64,000 bases of DNA, taken from assembly GCF_014596085.1 (NCBI RefSeq), contig NZ_JACCJY010000008.1, positions 110,021 through 174,020 of the forward strand. Direction: 5' to 3'. Position 1 is the first letter of the stretch; each line of letters starts with the position of its first letter. A program made the position numbers and the translations under genes. This DNA is from Azospirillum tabaci. GTDB taxonomy: Bacteria > Pseudomonadota > Alphaproteobacteria > Azospirillales > Azospirillaceae. The notes under the pieces are model-generated. The model did not search any database and was not told the DNA's origin. It saw nothing but the letters and a program-made list of their open reading frames with translations. Shown here one piece after another: positions 9,370 to 17,659 of this stretch.

Positions 9370-10032
9370 TTACCCTCTTTCCACGGTCATGCGCTTTTCG
9401 AGCTGGCGCAGGATCCAGGTGGCCGCGTTGGTCAGCACGAAATAGATCAGCGCCACCGCGATGTAGACCTCCAGCGCGCGGAAGCTGGTGGAGATGATCC
9501 GCTGGCCTTCGCGCATGACGTCGTCGATGGTCAGCAGCGACACCAGCGCCGAGTTCTTGATCAGCGCGATGGTCTCGTTGCCCAGCGGCGGCAGCATGCG
9601 GCGGAAGGCCTGGGGCAGGACCACCTCCCACATCGCCTCGCGGTAGGACATGCCGAGCGAGCGGGCGGCCTCCATCTGGCCGCGGTCGATCGACTGGATG
9701 GCGCCGCGCACCACCTCCGACACGTAGGAGCCGCTGTAGATGCCAAGCCCGATCACGCCGCACAGCATCGCCGGCAGCAGGATGCCGAACTGCGGCAGGC
9801 CGAAGAACAGCAGGAACAGCTGCACCAGCAGCGGCGTGCCGCGGATGAAGGCGACGTAGGCCGACGCGATGCCATACAGCACGCGCCGCGCCGGATTGAG
9901 GCGGATGATGCCGACAAGCAGCCCAAGCACGGCGCTGAGCAGGAAGGCCGCCGCGGTCACCTCGATGGTGACCACGGTGCCCTTCAGAAGCTCCGGCAAC
10001 CCTCCCCAGACGGGGGCGAAGTCGAGCGTCAC
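9370..10032 (-). CDS. Polar amino-acid ABC transporter permease (HisM/GlnP type)
   Basis: Inner-membrane permease of 220 residues with about five helices. The family's EAA loop is visible as [20 protein letters not shown] (about residues 120-140) and binds the ATPase. Only one permease gene is present, so the channel is probably a homodimer, as in GlnP-type systems. It lies between the binding protein gene and the ATPase gene, all on the minus strand. Confidence 0.92.
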   Translation of the reverse strand: MTLDFAPVWGGLPELLKGTVVTIEVTAAAFLLSAVLGLLVGIIRLNPARRVLYGIASAYVAFIRGTPLLVQLFLLFFGLPQFGILLPAMLCGVIGLGIYSGSYVSEVVRGAIQSIDRGQMEAARSLGMSYREAMWEVVLPQAFRRMLPPLGNETIALIKNSALVSLLTIDDVMREGQRIISTSFRALEVYIAVALIYFVLTNAATWILRQLEKRMTVERG

Positions 10033-10063
10033 GGGAGGGGTCCTCCGTTCACAAGGATATCAA

Positions 10064-10861
10064 TCACTTCTTGGCTTCGAACCACTTGTCGATGAGCTTC
10101 TGGTAGGTGCCGTCGGCCTTCAGCTTGGTGATGGCGGCGTTCACCTTGGTCACCAGCTCGGTGTTCTCCTTGCGCATGGCGAAGCCGTAATCCTCGGTGG
10201 TGAGCTGGTCGTCCAGCACCTTCACGGTCGGGTGCGTCTGGGCGTAGAGCTTGGCGGCGGGCTTGCCGGTCACTGCGACGTCGGTGCGGCCGGTCTCGAC
10301 CTGCCCGAACATCTCGGCGTTGGTCTCCACCTCGACGATCTTCGTCTTCGGGAAATGTTCCTTCAGATGGACGACCGACTTGGTGCCGATCTGCACGGCG
10401 GCGGTCTTGCCTTCGAGGTCCGACGGCCCCTTCACGGTGGTGTTGTTCGCCTTGACCATGATGACGAGGCCGCCCGGATAGTAGGTGTCGGAGAAGGCGA
10501 CGACCTTGCGGCGCTCCTCGGTGATGTACATGGCCGAGGCGATCATGTCGAAGCGGTTGGCCATCAGGCCGGGGATCAGGCCCTTGAAGTCGATGTCCAC
10601 CCACTCGACGCCCTTGGTGGCGCCCAGCTCCTTGGCGATGGCCTCGACCAGCTCGATGTCGAAGCCGGTCTTCTTGCCGTCCTGCGAAAATTCGAAGGGC
10701 GCGAAGGTGGCGTCCACGCCGACGCGGAAGGTGCCGTTCTGCTTGATCGAGGCGATCACCGCGTCCTGGGCGCGCGCCGGGACGGACCCGGCGCCGACCA
10801 CGGTGACGACCGCGGCGGCGGCGAAGGAGGCGGCGGCGAGAAACTTACCGATGGACTTCAT
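10064..10861 (-). CDS. Amino-acid ABC transporter periplasmic binding protein
   Basis: Solute-binding protein of the SBP_bac_3 family, 265 residues. A Sec signal peptide covers residues 1-31 (MKSIGKFLAAA to ARAQ). The first strand of the mature domain reads FRVGVDATFAPFEF, followed by GFDIELVEAIAKELG, the conserved ligand-binding opening. A Thr/Ser-rich binding segment (FSDTYYPGG) and QIGTKSVV are also typical. It is the first gene of the three-gene ABC operon. The promoter region upstream (10862-11148) is shared with hutG and contains two copies of a 25-bp motif. Confidence 0.92.
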   Translation of the reverse strand: MKSIGKFLAAASFAAAAVVTVVGAGSVPARAQDAVIASIKQNGTFRVGVDATFAPFEFSQDGKKTGFDIELVEAIAKELGATKGVEWVDIDFKGLIPGLMANRFDMIASAMYITEERRKVVAFSDTYYPGGLVIMVKANNTTVKGPSDLEGKTAAVQIGTKSVVHLKEHFPKTKIVEVETNAEMFGQVETGRTDVAVTGKPAAKLYAQTHPTVKVLDDQLTTEDYGFAMRKENTELVTKVNAAITKLKADGTYQKLIDKWFEAKK

Positions 10862-10952
10862 GGATCAGATTTTCCCTGTTCGTTGCGCCTGCGTCGCCAA
10901 GTTCGAAAGCCCTGGGTGCCCCCCCGAGCAGCGACCGGCTTGGCAGCGCCGT

Positions 10953-10977
10953 GTTTTGCCTATAAAACATATGTTGC
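10953..10977. promoter_or_regulatory. Operator-like motif, copy 1 (ABC transporter side)
   Basis: The site reads GTTTTGC-N4-AAAACA-T-ATGT-T-GC. It contains the inverted repeat GTTTT-N6-AAAAC. It matches copy 2 at 11110-11134 in 20 of 25 positions. It lies 92 bp before the binding-protein start codon on the minus strand, where a promoter would be expected. The nearby IclR regulator is the natural candidate to bind it (inference). Confidence 0.6.
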
Positions 10978-11109
10978 CCAGGGAAAACAGCCGCGTCAAC
11001 GCCGTTTGTCATACTGGAGCATGACGGACGCCTTATGGCAACGCCGGTGTTGGGGCTGCGTGCCGCGAACGCCGCGACGGTCATGGGCGCCACAACAGGG
11101 ATGCAAAAA

Positions 11110-11134
11110 GTTTTGCTGACAAAACAGATGTCGC
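11110..11134. promoter_or_regulatory. Operator-like motif, copy 2 (hutG side)
   Basis: The site reads GTTTTGC-N4-AAAACA-G-ATGT-C-GC, with the same GTTTT-N6-AAAAC dyad as copy 1. It ends 14 bases before the hutG start codon, directly upstream of the ribosome-binding GGGAGAGAGGG. A protein bound here would block the hut transcript. The two copies face the two divergent operons, which suggests one regulator for transport and catabolism. Confidence 0.6.
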
Positions 11135-11148
11135 AGGGGAGAGAGGGT

Positions 11149-11949
11149 ATGGAGATCTTCGGGTTTCGTGCCGCGCGCCGTCCGGTGCTGGTCAGCCTGC
11201 CCCATGTCGGCACGGCGCTGCCGGACGGATTCATCGGTCGGCTGGTGCCGGAGGGGCAGGGCCTGCCCGACACGGACTGGCACCTGCCGCGTCTCTACGA
11301 CTTCCTGGAGGACCTTGGAGTCGGGGTGATCCAGGCGCGCTTCTCGCGCTACGTCGTCGATCTGAACCGCCCCAGCAACGATACGCCGCTCTACAGCGGC
11401 GCCACCACGGGCCTCTGCCCGACGACCCTGTTCGACGGGGCGCCGCTGTACCGGCCGAGCGCGGAACCGGACGCGGCGGAGGTGGCGGAGCGGGTCACCC
11501 GTTACTGGGCGCCCTACCACGACGCCATCACCGCGGAGATGACCCGGCTGCGCGACCAGTTCGGGCGCGCGGTTCTGTTCGACGCCCATTCCATCCGCTC
11601 CGTCGTGCCGCGGCTGTTCGAGGGGCGGCTTCCCGACCTGAACATCGGCACCAACGACGGGCGCAGCGTCGACCCCGCGCTGAGCGACCGGCTGGTCGCG
11701 GTCGGCGCGGACGCCGGGGCCGACGGCTTCACCCATGTCCTCAACGGGCGCTTCAAGGGTGGCCACATCACCCGCCATTTCGGGCGCCCGTCCGAGGGCT
11801 GGCACGCCGTGCAGCTCGAGATGGCGCAGGTGACCTACATGGAGGAGGATGCTCCCTTCGCCTTCGACGAGTCGCGCGCCGCGCGGATCCGCCCGCATCT
11901 GCGGCGGTTCGTCGGTGCGATGGCTGATTGGGCGGAGGAGCGGGCGTGA
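11149..11949 (+). CDS. hutG: N-formylglutamate deformylase HutG
   Basis: Hydrolyses N-formyl-L-glutamate to glutamate and formate, the last step of the five-step histidine pathway. The sequence shows the FGase family pattern: VSLPHVGTALP at the start, RYVVDLNR, LFDAHSIRSVVP (with metal-binding Asp/His), and GFTHVLNGRFKGGHITRHFG near residue 200. The start is ATG 11149, because a strong GGGAGAGAGGG precedes it and the family begins close to this point; an in-frame ATG at 11035 would run across the operator motif. Length is 266 residues, normal for HutG. Its stop overlaps the hutF start. hutH, hutU and hutI are not in the window. Confidence 0.9.
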   Translation: MEIFGFRAARRPVLVSLPHVGTALPDGFIGRLVPEGQGLPDTDWHLPRLYDFLEDLGVGVIQARFSRYVVDLNRPSNDTPLYSGATTGLCPTTLFDGAPLYRPSAEPDAAEVAERVTRYWAPYHDAITAEMTRLRDQFGRAVLFDAHSIRSVVPRLFEGRLPDLNIGTNDGRSVDPALSDRLVAVGADAGADGFTHVLNGRFKGGHITRHFGRPSEGWHAVQLEMAQVTYMEEDAPFAFDESRAARIRPHLRRFVGAMADWAEERA

Positions 11950-13358
11950 CGGAGGCGGCGATGGACAGCGTGAACGGGCTTTTCTGCGGACGGGCGCTGC
12001 TGCCCGAAGGTTGGGCCTCGAACGTGGCGCTGCGTTTCGACGCGCGGGGCACGCTGATCGCGGTCGAACGGGACGCGGAGGCGAACGGCCTCCCGCAGGC
12101 CGCCGGGCCGGTGATCCCTGGCATGCCCAACCTGCACAGCCACGCCTTCCAGCGCGCCATGGCCGGGCTGACCGAATACGCCGGTGCGTCGGAGGACAGC
12201 TTCTGGACGTGGCGCGACGCCATGTACGGCTTCGTCCGCCGGATGACGCCGGAGGCGGCGGAGGCCGTCGCGGCGCTGCTCTACATGGAGATGGCGAAGC
12301 AGGGCTACACGGCGGTGGCGGAGTTCCATTACCTGCACCACGGCGCCGACGGCCGCCCCTACGCCGACCGGGCGGAGATGTCGCGCCGCATCCTGGCCGC
12401 CGCGGACACGGCGGGGATCGGCCTGACCCACCTGCCGGTGCTCTACGCCCACAGCGGCTTCGGCGGCAAGCCGCCGTCCGACGGGCAGAAGCGCTTCATC
12501 AACGACGTGGACGGGCTGCTGTCCATCGTCTCCACCATGCAGAAGGCGATGGGCGCGGAGCGGGCGGGTCGCCGCGCCGGCCTCGCCCTGCATTCCCTGC
12601 GCGCGGTGACGCCGGAGGAGATGCGCGACGCGCTGGCCGGCCTTGACGCGCTCGACCCCGGCGCGCCCATCCACATCCACATCGCCGAGCAGACGGCGGA
12701 GGTGGACGACTGCGTCGCCTGGAGCGGCAAGCGCCCGGTGGAATGGCTGCTGGAGAACGCTCCGGTCGGGCCGCGCTGGTGCCTCGTCCACGCCACCCAC
12801 GTCGCCCCGGCGGAGGTGGACGGCATGGCCGCGAGCGGGGCCGTGGCCGGTCTCTGCCTGACGACCGAGGCCAATCTGGGCGACGGGCTGTTCCCGGCGA
12901 TCCCCTTCCTGGCACAGGGCGGGCGGTTCGGCGTCGGGTCGGACAGCCACATCAGCGTCTCTGCGGCGGAGGAACTGCGCCTCCTGGAATACGGCCAGCG
13001 GCTGGTGCAGCGGCGGCGCAACGTGTTGCGCATCGGGGATTGCCCGTCCATCGGCGGCGGCCTCTACCGGGCGGCGGTGGCCGGCGGCGCGCAGGCGCTG
13101 GGCCAGCCGGTGGCCGGAGGCGGTATTCAGGTGGGTCAGCCCGCCGACCTCGTCGTGCTTGACGCCGACAACCCGAAACTGCTTTCTCGGACCGACGACA
13201 GCCTTCTGGACGCCTATGTCTTCGCCAGCGACGGGCACGCCGTGCGCGACGTGGTCGCCGCGGGGCGGACCGTGGTGCGCGAGGGCCGCCACGTCCGGGA
13301 GGACGCCATCCGGGCCGCCTACCGGCGCGCCATCGAGGGGTTGCGCCGGGACACATGA
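11946..13358 (+). CDS. hutF: Formimidoylglutamate deiminase HutF
   Basis: Converts N-formimino-L-glutamate to N-formyl-L-glutamate and ammonia, feeding HutG. It is an amidohydrolase-fold zinc enzyme: NLHSHAFQRAMAG supplies the first metal histidines, then HIHIAEQ and GSDSHIS supply later ligands; EFHYLHH and HSLRAV are typical of HutF. Length is about 470 residues. The start is GTG 11946, whose GTGA overlaps the hutG stop with GGAGG upstream; ATG 11961 with its own GGAGG is an alternative. Four-base overlaps on both sides (hutG and the IclR gene) show one transcript. Confidence 0.9.
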   Translation: MTEAAMDSVNGLFCGRALLPEGWASNVALRFDARGTLIAVERDAEANGLPQAAGPVIPGMPNLHSHAFQRAMAGLTEYAGASEDSFWTWRDAMYGFVRRMTPEAAEAVAALLYMEMAKQGYTAVAEFHYLHHGADGRPYADRAEMSRRILAAADTAGIGLTHLPVLYAHSGFGGKPPSDGQKRFINDVDGLLSIVSTMQKAMGAERAGRRAGLALHSLRAVTPEEMRDALAGLDALDPGAPIHIHIAEQTAEVDDCVAWSGKRPVEWLLENAPVGPRWCLVHATHVAPAEVDGMAASGAVAGLCLTTEANLGDGLFPAIPFLAQGGRFGVGSDSHISVSAAEELRLLEYGQRLVQRRRNVLRIGDCPSIGGGLYRAAVAGGAQALGQPVAGGGIQVGQPADLVVLDADNPKLLSRTDDSLLDAYVFASDGHAVRDVVAAGRTVVREGRHVREDAIRAAYRRAIEGLRRDT

Positions 13359-14143
13359 GCGAAACGGATCCGAACACCTACATCGCCCCGGCGCTGCAGC
13401 GCGGGCTGGCCATCCTGGAGCTGTTCACGCCACAGCGCCGGACCCTGTCCCTGACCGACATCGCCAAGGCGCTGGGGATCGGGCGGGCCTCGGCCTACCG
13501 GCTGGTCTTCACGCTGGAGCATCTCGGCTACATCGGGCGGGCGGGGGACGGCAAGTCCTACCGCCTGGCGCCGCGGTCGATGCAGCTCGGCTACCATTAC
13601 CTGTCGGGGCTGGACGGGATCGAGGTGGCGATCCCCTACATCGACGGGCTGCGCGACAGCACGCAAATCTCCGCCCACATGGCGGTGCGCGACGGGACGG
13701 AGATCGTCTACGTCTACCGCGCGCACTCGCACATGACGCTGTCCAGCAACATCGCGGTCGGCTACCGCCTGCCGGCCCACGCCACCGCGATGGGGCGGAT
13801 GCTGCTGAGCGGCCTCAGCGACGAGGCCATCGCGCAGCTCTACACCGGCGTGCGGCTGGACCGCTACAGCGACACCACGGCGGTCACGCTGACCTCGCTG
13901 ATCCAGGAGGTGGCGGAGGACCGCAAGCGCGGCTGGACGATGAACCGCTCCTCCTTCGTGTCGGGGATCGTCGCCATCGCGGCGGCCATCCGCGACCACC
14001 GGGGCGAGGTCATCGCCGCCATCAACCTCTCCGGCCCCAGCGCCGTGATGGACCAGCCCGCCATGCTCGACCATCTGCGGACCAAGGTGGTGGAGACGGC
14101 GGACGCGATCTCGCACCAGCTCGGCTACCTGCCGCGAGGATGA
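13355..14143 (+). CDS. IclR-family transcriptional regulator
   Basis: DNA-binding regulator of 262 residues. An N-terminal winged helix lies at about residues 10-70 (TLSLTDIAKALGIGRASAYRLVFTLEHLGYI), followed by an IclR effector-binding domain with the usual GYRLPAHATAMGRMLL and SGIVAIAAAIRD segments. Its ATG overlaps the hutF stop (ATGA), so it is co-expressed with hutG-hutF and probably controls them. Many hut clusters use HutC (GntR family) instead, so an IclR regulator is a variation. The paired GTTTT-N6-AAAAC sites upstream of hutG are likely targets (inference). Confidence 0.88.
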   Translation: MSETDPNTYIAPALQRGLAILELFTPQRRTLSLTDIAKALGIGRASAYRLVFTLEHLGYIGRAGDGKSYRLAPRSMQLGYHYLSGLDGIEVAIPYIDGLRDSTQISAHMAVRDGTEIVYVYRAHSHMTLSSNIAVGYRLPAHATAMGRMLLSGLSDEAIAQLYTGVRLDRYSDTTAVTLTSLIQEVAEDRKRGWTMNRSSFVSGIVAIAAAIRDHRGEVIAAINLSGPSAVMDQPAMLDHLRTKVVETADAISHQLGYLPRG

Positions 14144-14155
14144 GGAGCGGCTGCT

Positions 14156-14310
14156 TAAATGACCCTCGCCTCTCCGGGGAGAGGGAGGGGACCCGCGCCG
14201 TAGGCGTGGGGAGGGTGAGGGGGTTGCGCTTTTGCCGGACGTAATGCCACGCACGACCCCCTCACCCGGTGCTTCGCACCACCCTCTCCCCAGAGGGGAG
14301 AGGATTTAAT
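14156..14310. repeat. Composite REP-like element between iclR and hutD
   Basis: Two copies of the CTCTCC/GGAGAG palindrome (about 14172-14188 and 14282-14304) flank an inverted pair formed by GGGTGAGGGGGT (about 14214-14226) and ACCCCCTCACCC (about 14258-14269). This gives a mosaic of inverted repeats of about 150 bp in the convergent gap. It belongs to the same family as 817-838 and 6056-6078 and may act as a bidirectional transcription barrier. Confidence 0.75.
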
Positions 14311-14324
14311 CAGGGCGAGCGCCT

Positions 14325-14900
14325 TTACCCGCGCGCCGCGACGCGGGCGAGGACGGCGCAAGCCCCCGGCCCGGTTTCCAGCGTGGCGGCGGTGCCGTCC
14401 AGACGGGCGGTCCAGCCTGGAGAGACCCGCGCCACGCTGTCGCCGGTGCGCAGGATCACCTCTCCGTCCAGGGCATGGACCAGCGCCACGCCGCCAGCCG
14501 GAATGTCCGCCACTTTGTCGGCCGGCAGGATGTCGAGCCGCGCGTCGGCCCGCTCGCGGTCGAAGATCAGGTTGAAGTCGCGGATCGGCCCGTCCAGCAG
14601 GGCGCAATCCACCGCGGCGTCGCCGGAAAAGCGGAAGGGTTCGGCGCGGTTGGTCACGGTCGCCGGGACGCCGCCCACGGTCAGCCGCATGCCGGCCCCC
14701 TCGACCACGGCGATCAGCCGCTCGTAGCCGGTGAAAGCGGAGAAGGGACCGGCCTCCGCCACGTCGGCGATGCTGACCCGCCAGAGGAAGCGGCCGGCGT
14801 TGCCGGGCAACTCCTGGAGGGCGATTTCGGTGGTCGTTCCACCGCCGTTCTTCCAGGGCATGCGGCGGTAACGGGCGGGGTCGAGCAGAGAAACAGCCAT
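14325..14900 (-). CDS. hutD: HutD-family protein
   Basis: Cupin-fold protein of the HutD/Ves family, 191 residues, found in hut clusters of many proteobacteria; its biochemical role is not settled (a limiter of histidine-pathway activity has been proposed). Recognisable segments are RMPWKNGGGTTTEIA at the start, WRVSIADVAEAGPFSAFTGYER, and FRFSGDAAVDCALLDGPIRDFNL. The start is ATG 14900, with GAGGA five bases upstream; a GTG at 14912 is in frame. It is transcribed toward hutGF rather than with them. Confidence 0.88.
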   Translation of the reverse strand: MAVSLLDPARYRRMPWKNGGGTTTEIALQELPGNAGRFLWRVSIADVAEAGPFSAFTGYERLIAVVEGAGMRLTVGGVPATVTNRAEPFRFSGDAAVDCALLDGPIRDFNLIFDRERADARLDILPADKVADIPAGGVALVHALDGEVILRTGDSVARVSPGWTARLDGTAATLETGPGACAVLARVAARG

Positions 14901-14989
14901 GGAAATCCTCACGCGACGGGGGAGGGCGTCCAGCCCATCCCCCGTCCCTTATCCTCGTCAATGTGTCTGCGGCACCGATGGGCGGTGCG

Positions 14990-17029
14990 TCAGGCGTCCC
15001 CGAGCGATTGGGTCAGGCCCCGGTGCTTGAGAAGCGCCTCGATGCGCGGCTCGCGTCCGCGGAAGGCGGTGTACAGTTCCATCGGGTCGCGGGTGTCGCC
15101 CGACGAATAAATCGTCTTCAGCTTCGCCGCAAGGTCGGGATCGAAGGGGTTGCCCGTCTCCAAGAACGCCTCGAACCCGTCGGCGTCGAGCACCTCGGCC
15201 CACAGATAGGCGTAATAGCCCGCGGCGTAGCCGCTGCCGGCGAACAGGTGCTGGAAATGGGTCGGGCGATGGCGCACGGCGATCTCCGCCGGCATGCCGA
15301 TCTTGTCCAGCACCGACCGCTCGAAGGCGGCCACGTCGAGGTCGGCAGCGTCGCTCCGGGTGTGGAACTCCAGATCGAGCAACGCCGCCGCGGTGTACTC
15401 CACCGTGCCGAAGCCCTGGTTGAAGTTGCGGGCGGCCAGCAGGCGGCGCAGCAGATCCTGCGGGATCGGCTCCCCGGTCTGGTGATGGCGGGCGTAGGTC
15501 GACAGCGTTTCCGGAACCGCCAGCCAGTGCTCGTAGATCTGCGAGGGCAGTTCCACGAAGTCGCGGCGGACCGAGGTGCCGGACTGGCTCGGGTAGCGGA
15601 CGTTGCTGAGGCAGCCGTGCAGGAAATGGCCGAACTCGTGGAACAGCGTCTCGGCGTCGTCGAAGCTGAGAAGCGTCGGCTCGCCCTTCGAGAAGTTGTT
15701 GTTGTTGACGATGATCGGCGACACCGCCCCGTCGAAAGTCTCCTGATCGCGGTAGCTGCTCATCCAGGCGCCGGAGCGCTTCGACGACCGGGCGAAATTG
15801 TCGTGCAGGAAGATGCCGACATGGCGCCCGTCCTTTTCCGTCACCTCGTAGACACGGACGTCCGGGTGGTAGACCGGCAGGTCGGGCCGCTCGGTGAAGG
15901 TCAGGCCGAACAGGCGCCCGGCGGTGTCGAAGGCCGCGCGCACCATGTTCTCCAGCACGAAGTAGGGCTTCACCTCCGCTTCGTCGATGTCGTACTTGGC
16001 CTGCCGCACCTTCTCCGCGTAGTAGCGCCAGTCCCAGGGGGCGATCGGCTCGTTCATGCCCTCCGCACGGGCGCAGTCCTGAAGCTCCGCACGCTCGGCT
16101 GCGGCCTTCTCCTTGGCCGGCCCCCAGACCTGCAGCAGCAGCCGTTCGACGGCGGAGGTGTCCTTCGCCATGCTGTCGTCCAGCTTGAAGTCGGCGTAGC
16201 TGGCGTAGCCCATCAACTTCGCCTGTTCGGTGCGCAGCGCGACGATCTCCCGGATCAGCGGGCGGTTGTCGTGCTCGCCCTCATGCTCGCCGCGGCGGAT
16301 CCAGGCCTCGTAGGCGACCTGACGCAGGTCGCGGCGGGCCGAGAAGGTCAGGAACGGCTCCACCGAGGAACGGGCCAGCGTGATGACGTACTTGCCCTCC
16401 TGCCCGCGTTCCTTGGCGGCCTGGGCGGCGGCGTTGCGCGCGAAGTCCGGCAGGCCGACCAGGTCGCTCTCCTCCAGGACGAGCTGCCAGTCCTTCTCGT
16501 CGTGCAGCACGTTCTGGCCGAACAGCGTGTGCAGGGTCGCCAGCCGCTCGGTGATCGCGGTCATCCGCGCCTTGGCGTCCGGCGGCAGCAGCGCGCCGCT
16601 GCGCACGAAGCCGAGATGCTGGCGTTCCAGAAGGCGCAACTGGTCGGGGGCGAGGTCCAGCGTCGCACGGCGCTCGTACAGGTCGGCGACGCGGGCGAAC
16701 AGCGCCGGGTCCAGCGCGATGCGCATGGAATGCTGGGCGAATTTCGGCGCGTAGTCGCGGGCGATCGTCTCCAGCGCATCGGTGGTGTTGCTGGAGTTCA
16801 GGTTCCAGAACACGCCGCCGACCCGGTTCAGGAAGCGCCCGCTGCGCTCCATCGCCTCGATGGTGTTGGCGAAGGTCGGGGCATCGGGGTTTCCGGTGAT
16901 CGCCTCGATCTCCGCGATGTTCTCCGCCATGCCATGGTCGAAGGCAGGCGGAAAATGCTCGGCCTGGATGCGGTCGAAGGGCGGCAGGCCGAAGGGCGTG
17001 GTCCAGGTTTCGAAGAACGGGTTGCTCAT
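14990..17029 (-). CDS. M3-family metallopeptidase (peptidyl-dipeptidase Dcp/oligopeptidase A type)
   Basis: Cytoplasmic zinc peptidase that cuts short peptides. The zinc motif HEFGH is in ETLFHEFGHFLHG near residue 462, with the downstream Glu ligand in the following helix (DFVELPSQIYEHW). The 679 residues match Dcp/OpdA (about 680). The start is ATG 17029 (MSNPFFETWTTPFGLPPFD), the family's usual N-terminus; 66 codons of open frame upstream look non-coding. It lies 90 bp before hutD on the same strand; co-transcription is possible but not shown. Dcp and oligopeptidase A are hard to separate by motif; the start region favours Dcp. Confidence 0.9.
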   Translation of the reverse strand: MSNPFFETWTTPFGLPPFDRIQAEHFPPAFDHGMAENIAEIEAITGNPDAPTFANTIEAMERSGRFLNRVGGVFWNLNSSNTTDALETIARDYAPKFAQHSMRIALDPALFARVADLYERRATLDLAPDQLRLLERQHLGFVRSGALLPPDAKARMTAITERLATLHTLFGQNVLHDEKDWQLVLEESDLVGLPDFARNAAAQAAKERGQEGKYVITLARSSVEPFLTFSARRDLRQVAYEAWIRRGEHEGEHDNRPLIREIVALRTEQAKLMGYASYADFKLDDSMAKDTSAVERLLLQVWGPAKEKAAAERAELQDCARAEGMNEPIAPWDWRYYAEKVRQAKYDIDEAEVKPYFVLENMVRAAFDTAGRLFGLTFTERPDLPVYHPDVRVYEVTEKDGRHVGIFLHDNFARSSKRSGAWMSSYRDQETFDGAVSPIIVNNNNFSKGEPTLLSFDDAETLFHEFGHFLHGCLSNVRYPSQSGTSVRRDFVELPSQIYEHWLAVPETLSTYARHHQTGEPIPQDLLRRLLAARNFNQGFGTVEYTAAALLDLEFHTRSDAADLDVAAFERSVLDKIGMPAEIAVRHRPTHFQHLFAGSGYAAGYYAYLWAEVLDADGFEAFLETGNPFDPDLAAKLKTIYSSGDTRDPMELYTAFRGREPRIEALLKHRGLTQSLGDA

Positions 17030-17659
17030 CAAGGCCCCTTGCTGACCGGAGACGGAAGACAGTCTGACATGGTGCCGCAACCGGCCCGCCGCCACAACAC
17101 GCCGGTCACAGCGAGGCGCATTCCAGAGCAGCGAAAAAGGCAGGAACGACAACGCGGTTATAGGATAATAAGCCTCAAAACTCATACTTGAACGACATTG
17201 ATCCGGCGCCATATCCAACCGAGACATAAAAAGGCTTCAAATCTCTCCTAAAGTTTGTTAGCCTCTTGTCAGTGGCGGCCAGGACTTGCTCTCTTGAAGG
17301 CGCTTCAGGAGCGCATTTTTCTGTGCGCGCATCCCTACAACGTCAGTGTGTTTTAGAGGTGAAATCGGTATGCATGCATAGATAATGCTTCTTTCTTGTT
17401 TCCTTGGCCTTCAATTTCATGAGTCTTCGCTGTTTTTGCGCTTTCTCATGTAACTTTACTTTCCCTGTGGTTGGCGGGAGGCAGTCGCGACGCGGCTGTC
17501 AAAATTGCTGGCGTGCGGACGAAAGTCCTTGCCTTGCGTGCCTCTCCACCCCCGGCACGCCCCTGCTTCCCCCTGCTTCCAATGAAGGCTGCAAGACGGA
17601 CCGGTCCCGTTCGGGGTCCGGAACCACACGCATTTTGCCAAGAGCGGAGGCATCAGCGG
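17030..17659. other. Divergent intergenic region, AT-richer than surroundings
   Basis: About 630 bp between the peptidase and the glycine-betaine ABC operon. Bases 17150-17460 are clearly richer in A+T than the flanks and should hold both promoters. A small stem-loop GCGCA/TGCGC with a T-rich loop is visible near 17312-17328, and ATGCATGCAT near 17370. I see no convincing gene; the 120-codon frames here lack typical coding content. Confidence 0.5.

Noticed and set aside
14963..17191. Plus-strand open frame of 742 codons opposite the M3 peptidase
   Set aside because: Antisense to a gene with the HEFGH motif; product is His/Arg/Val-rich with no domain.
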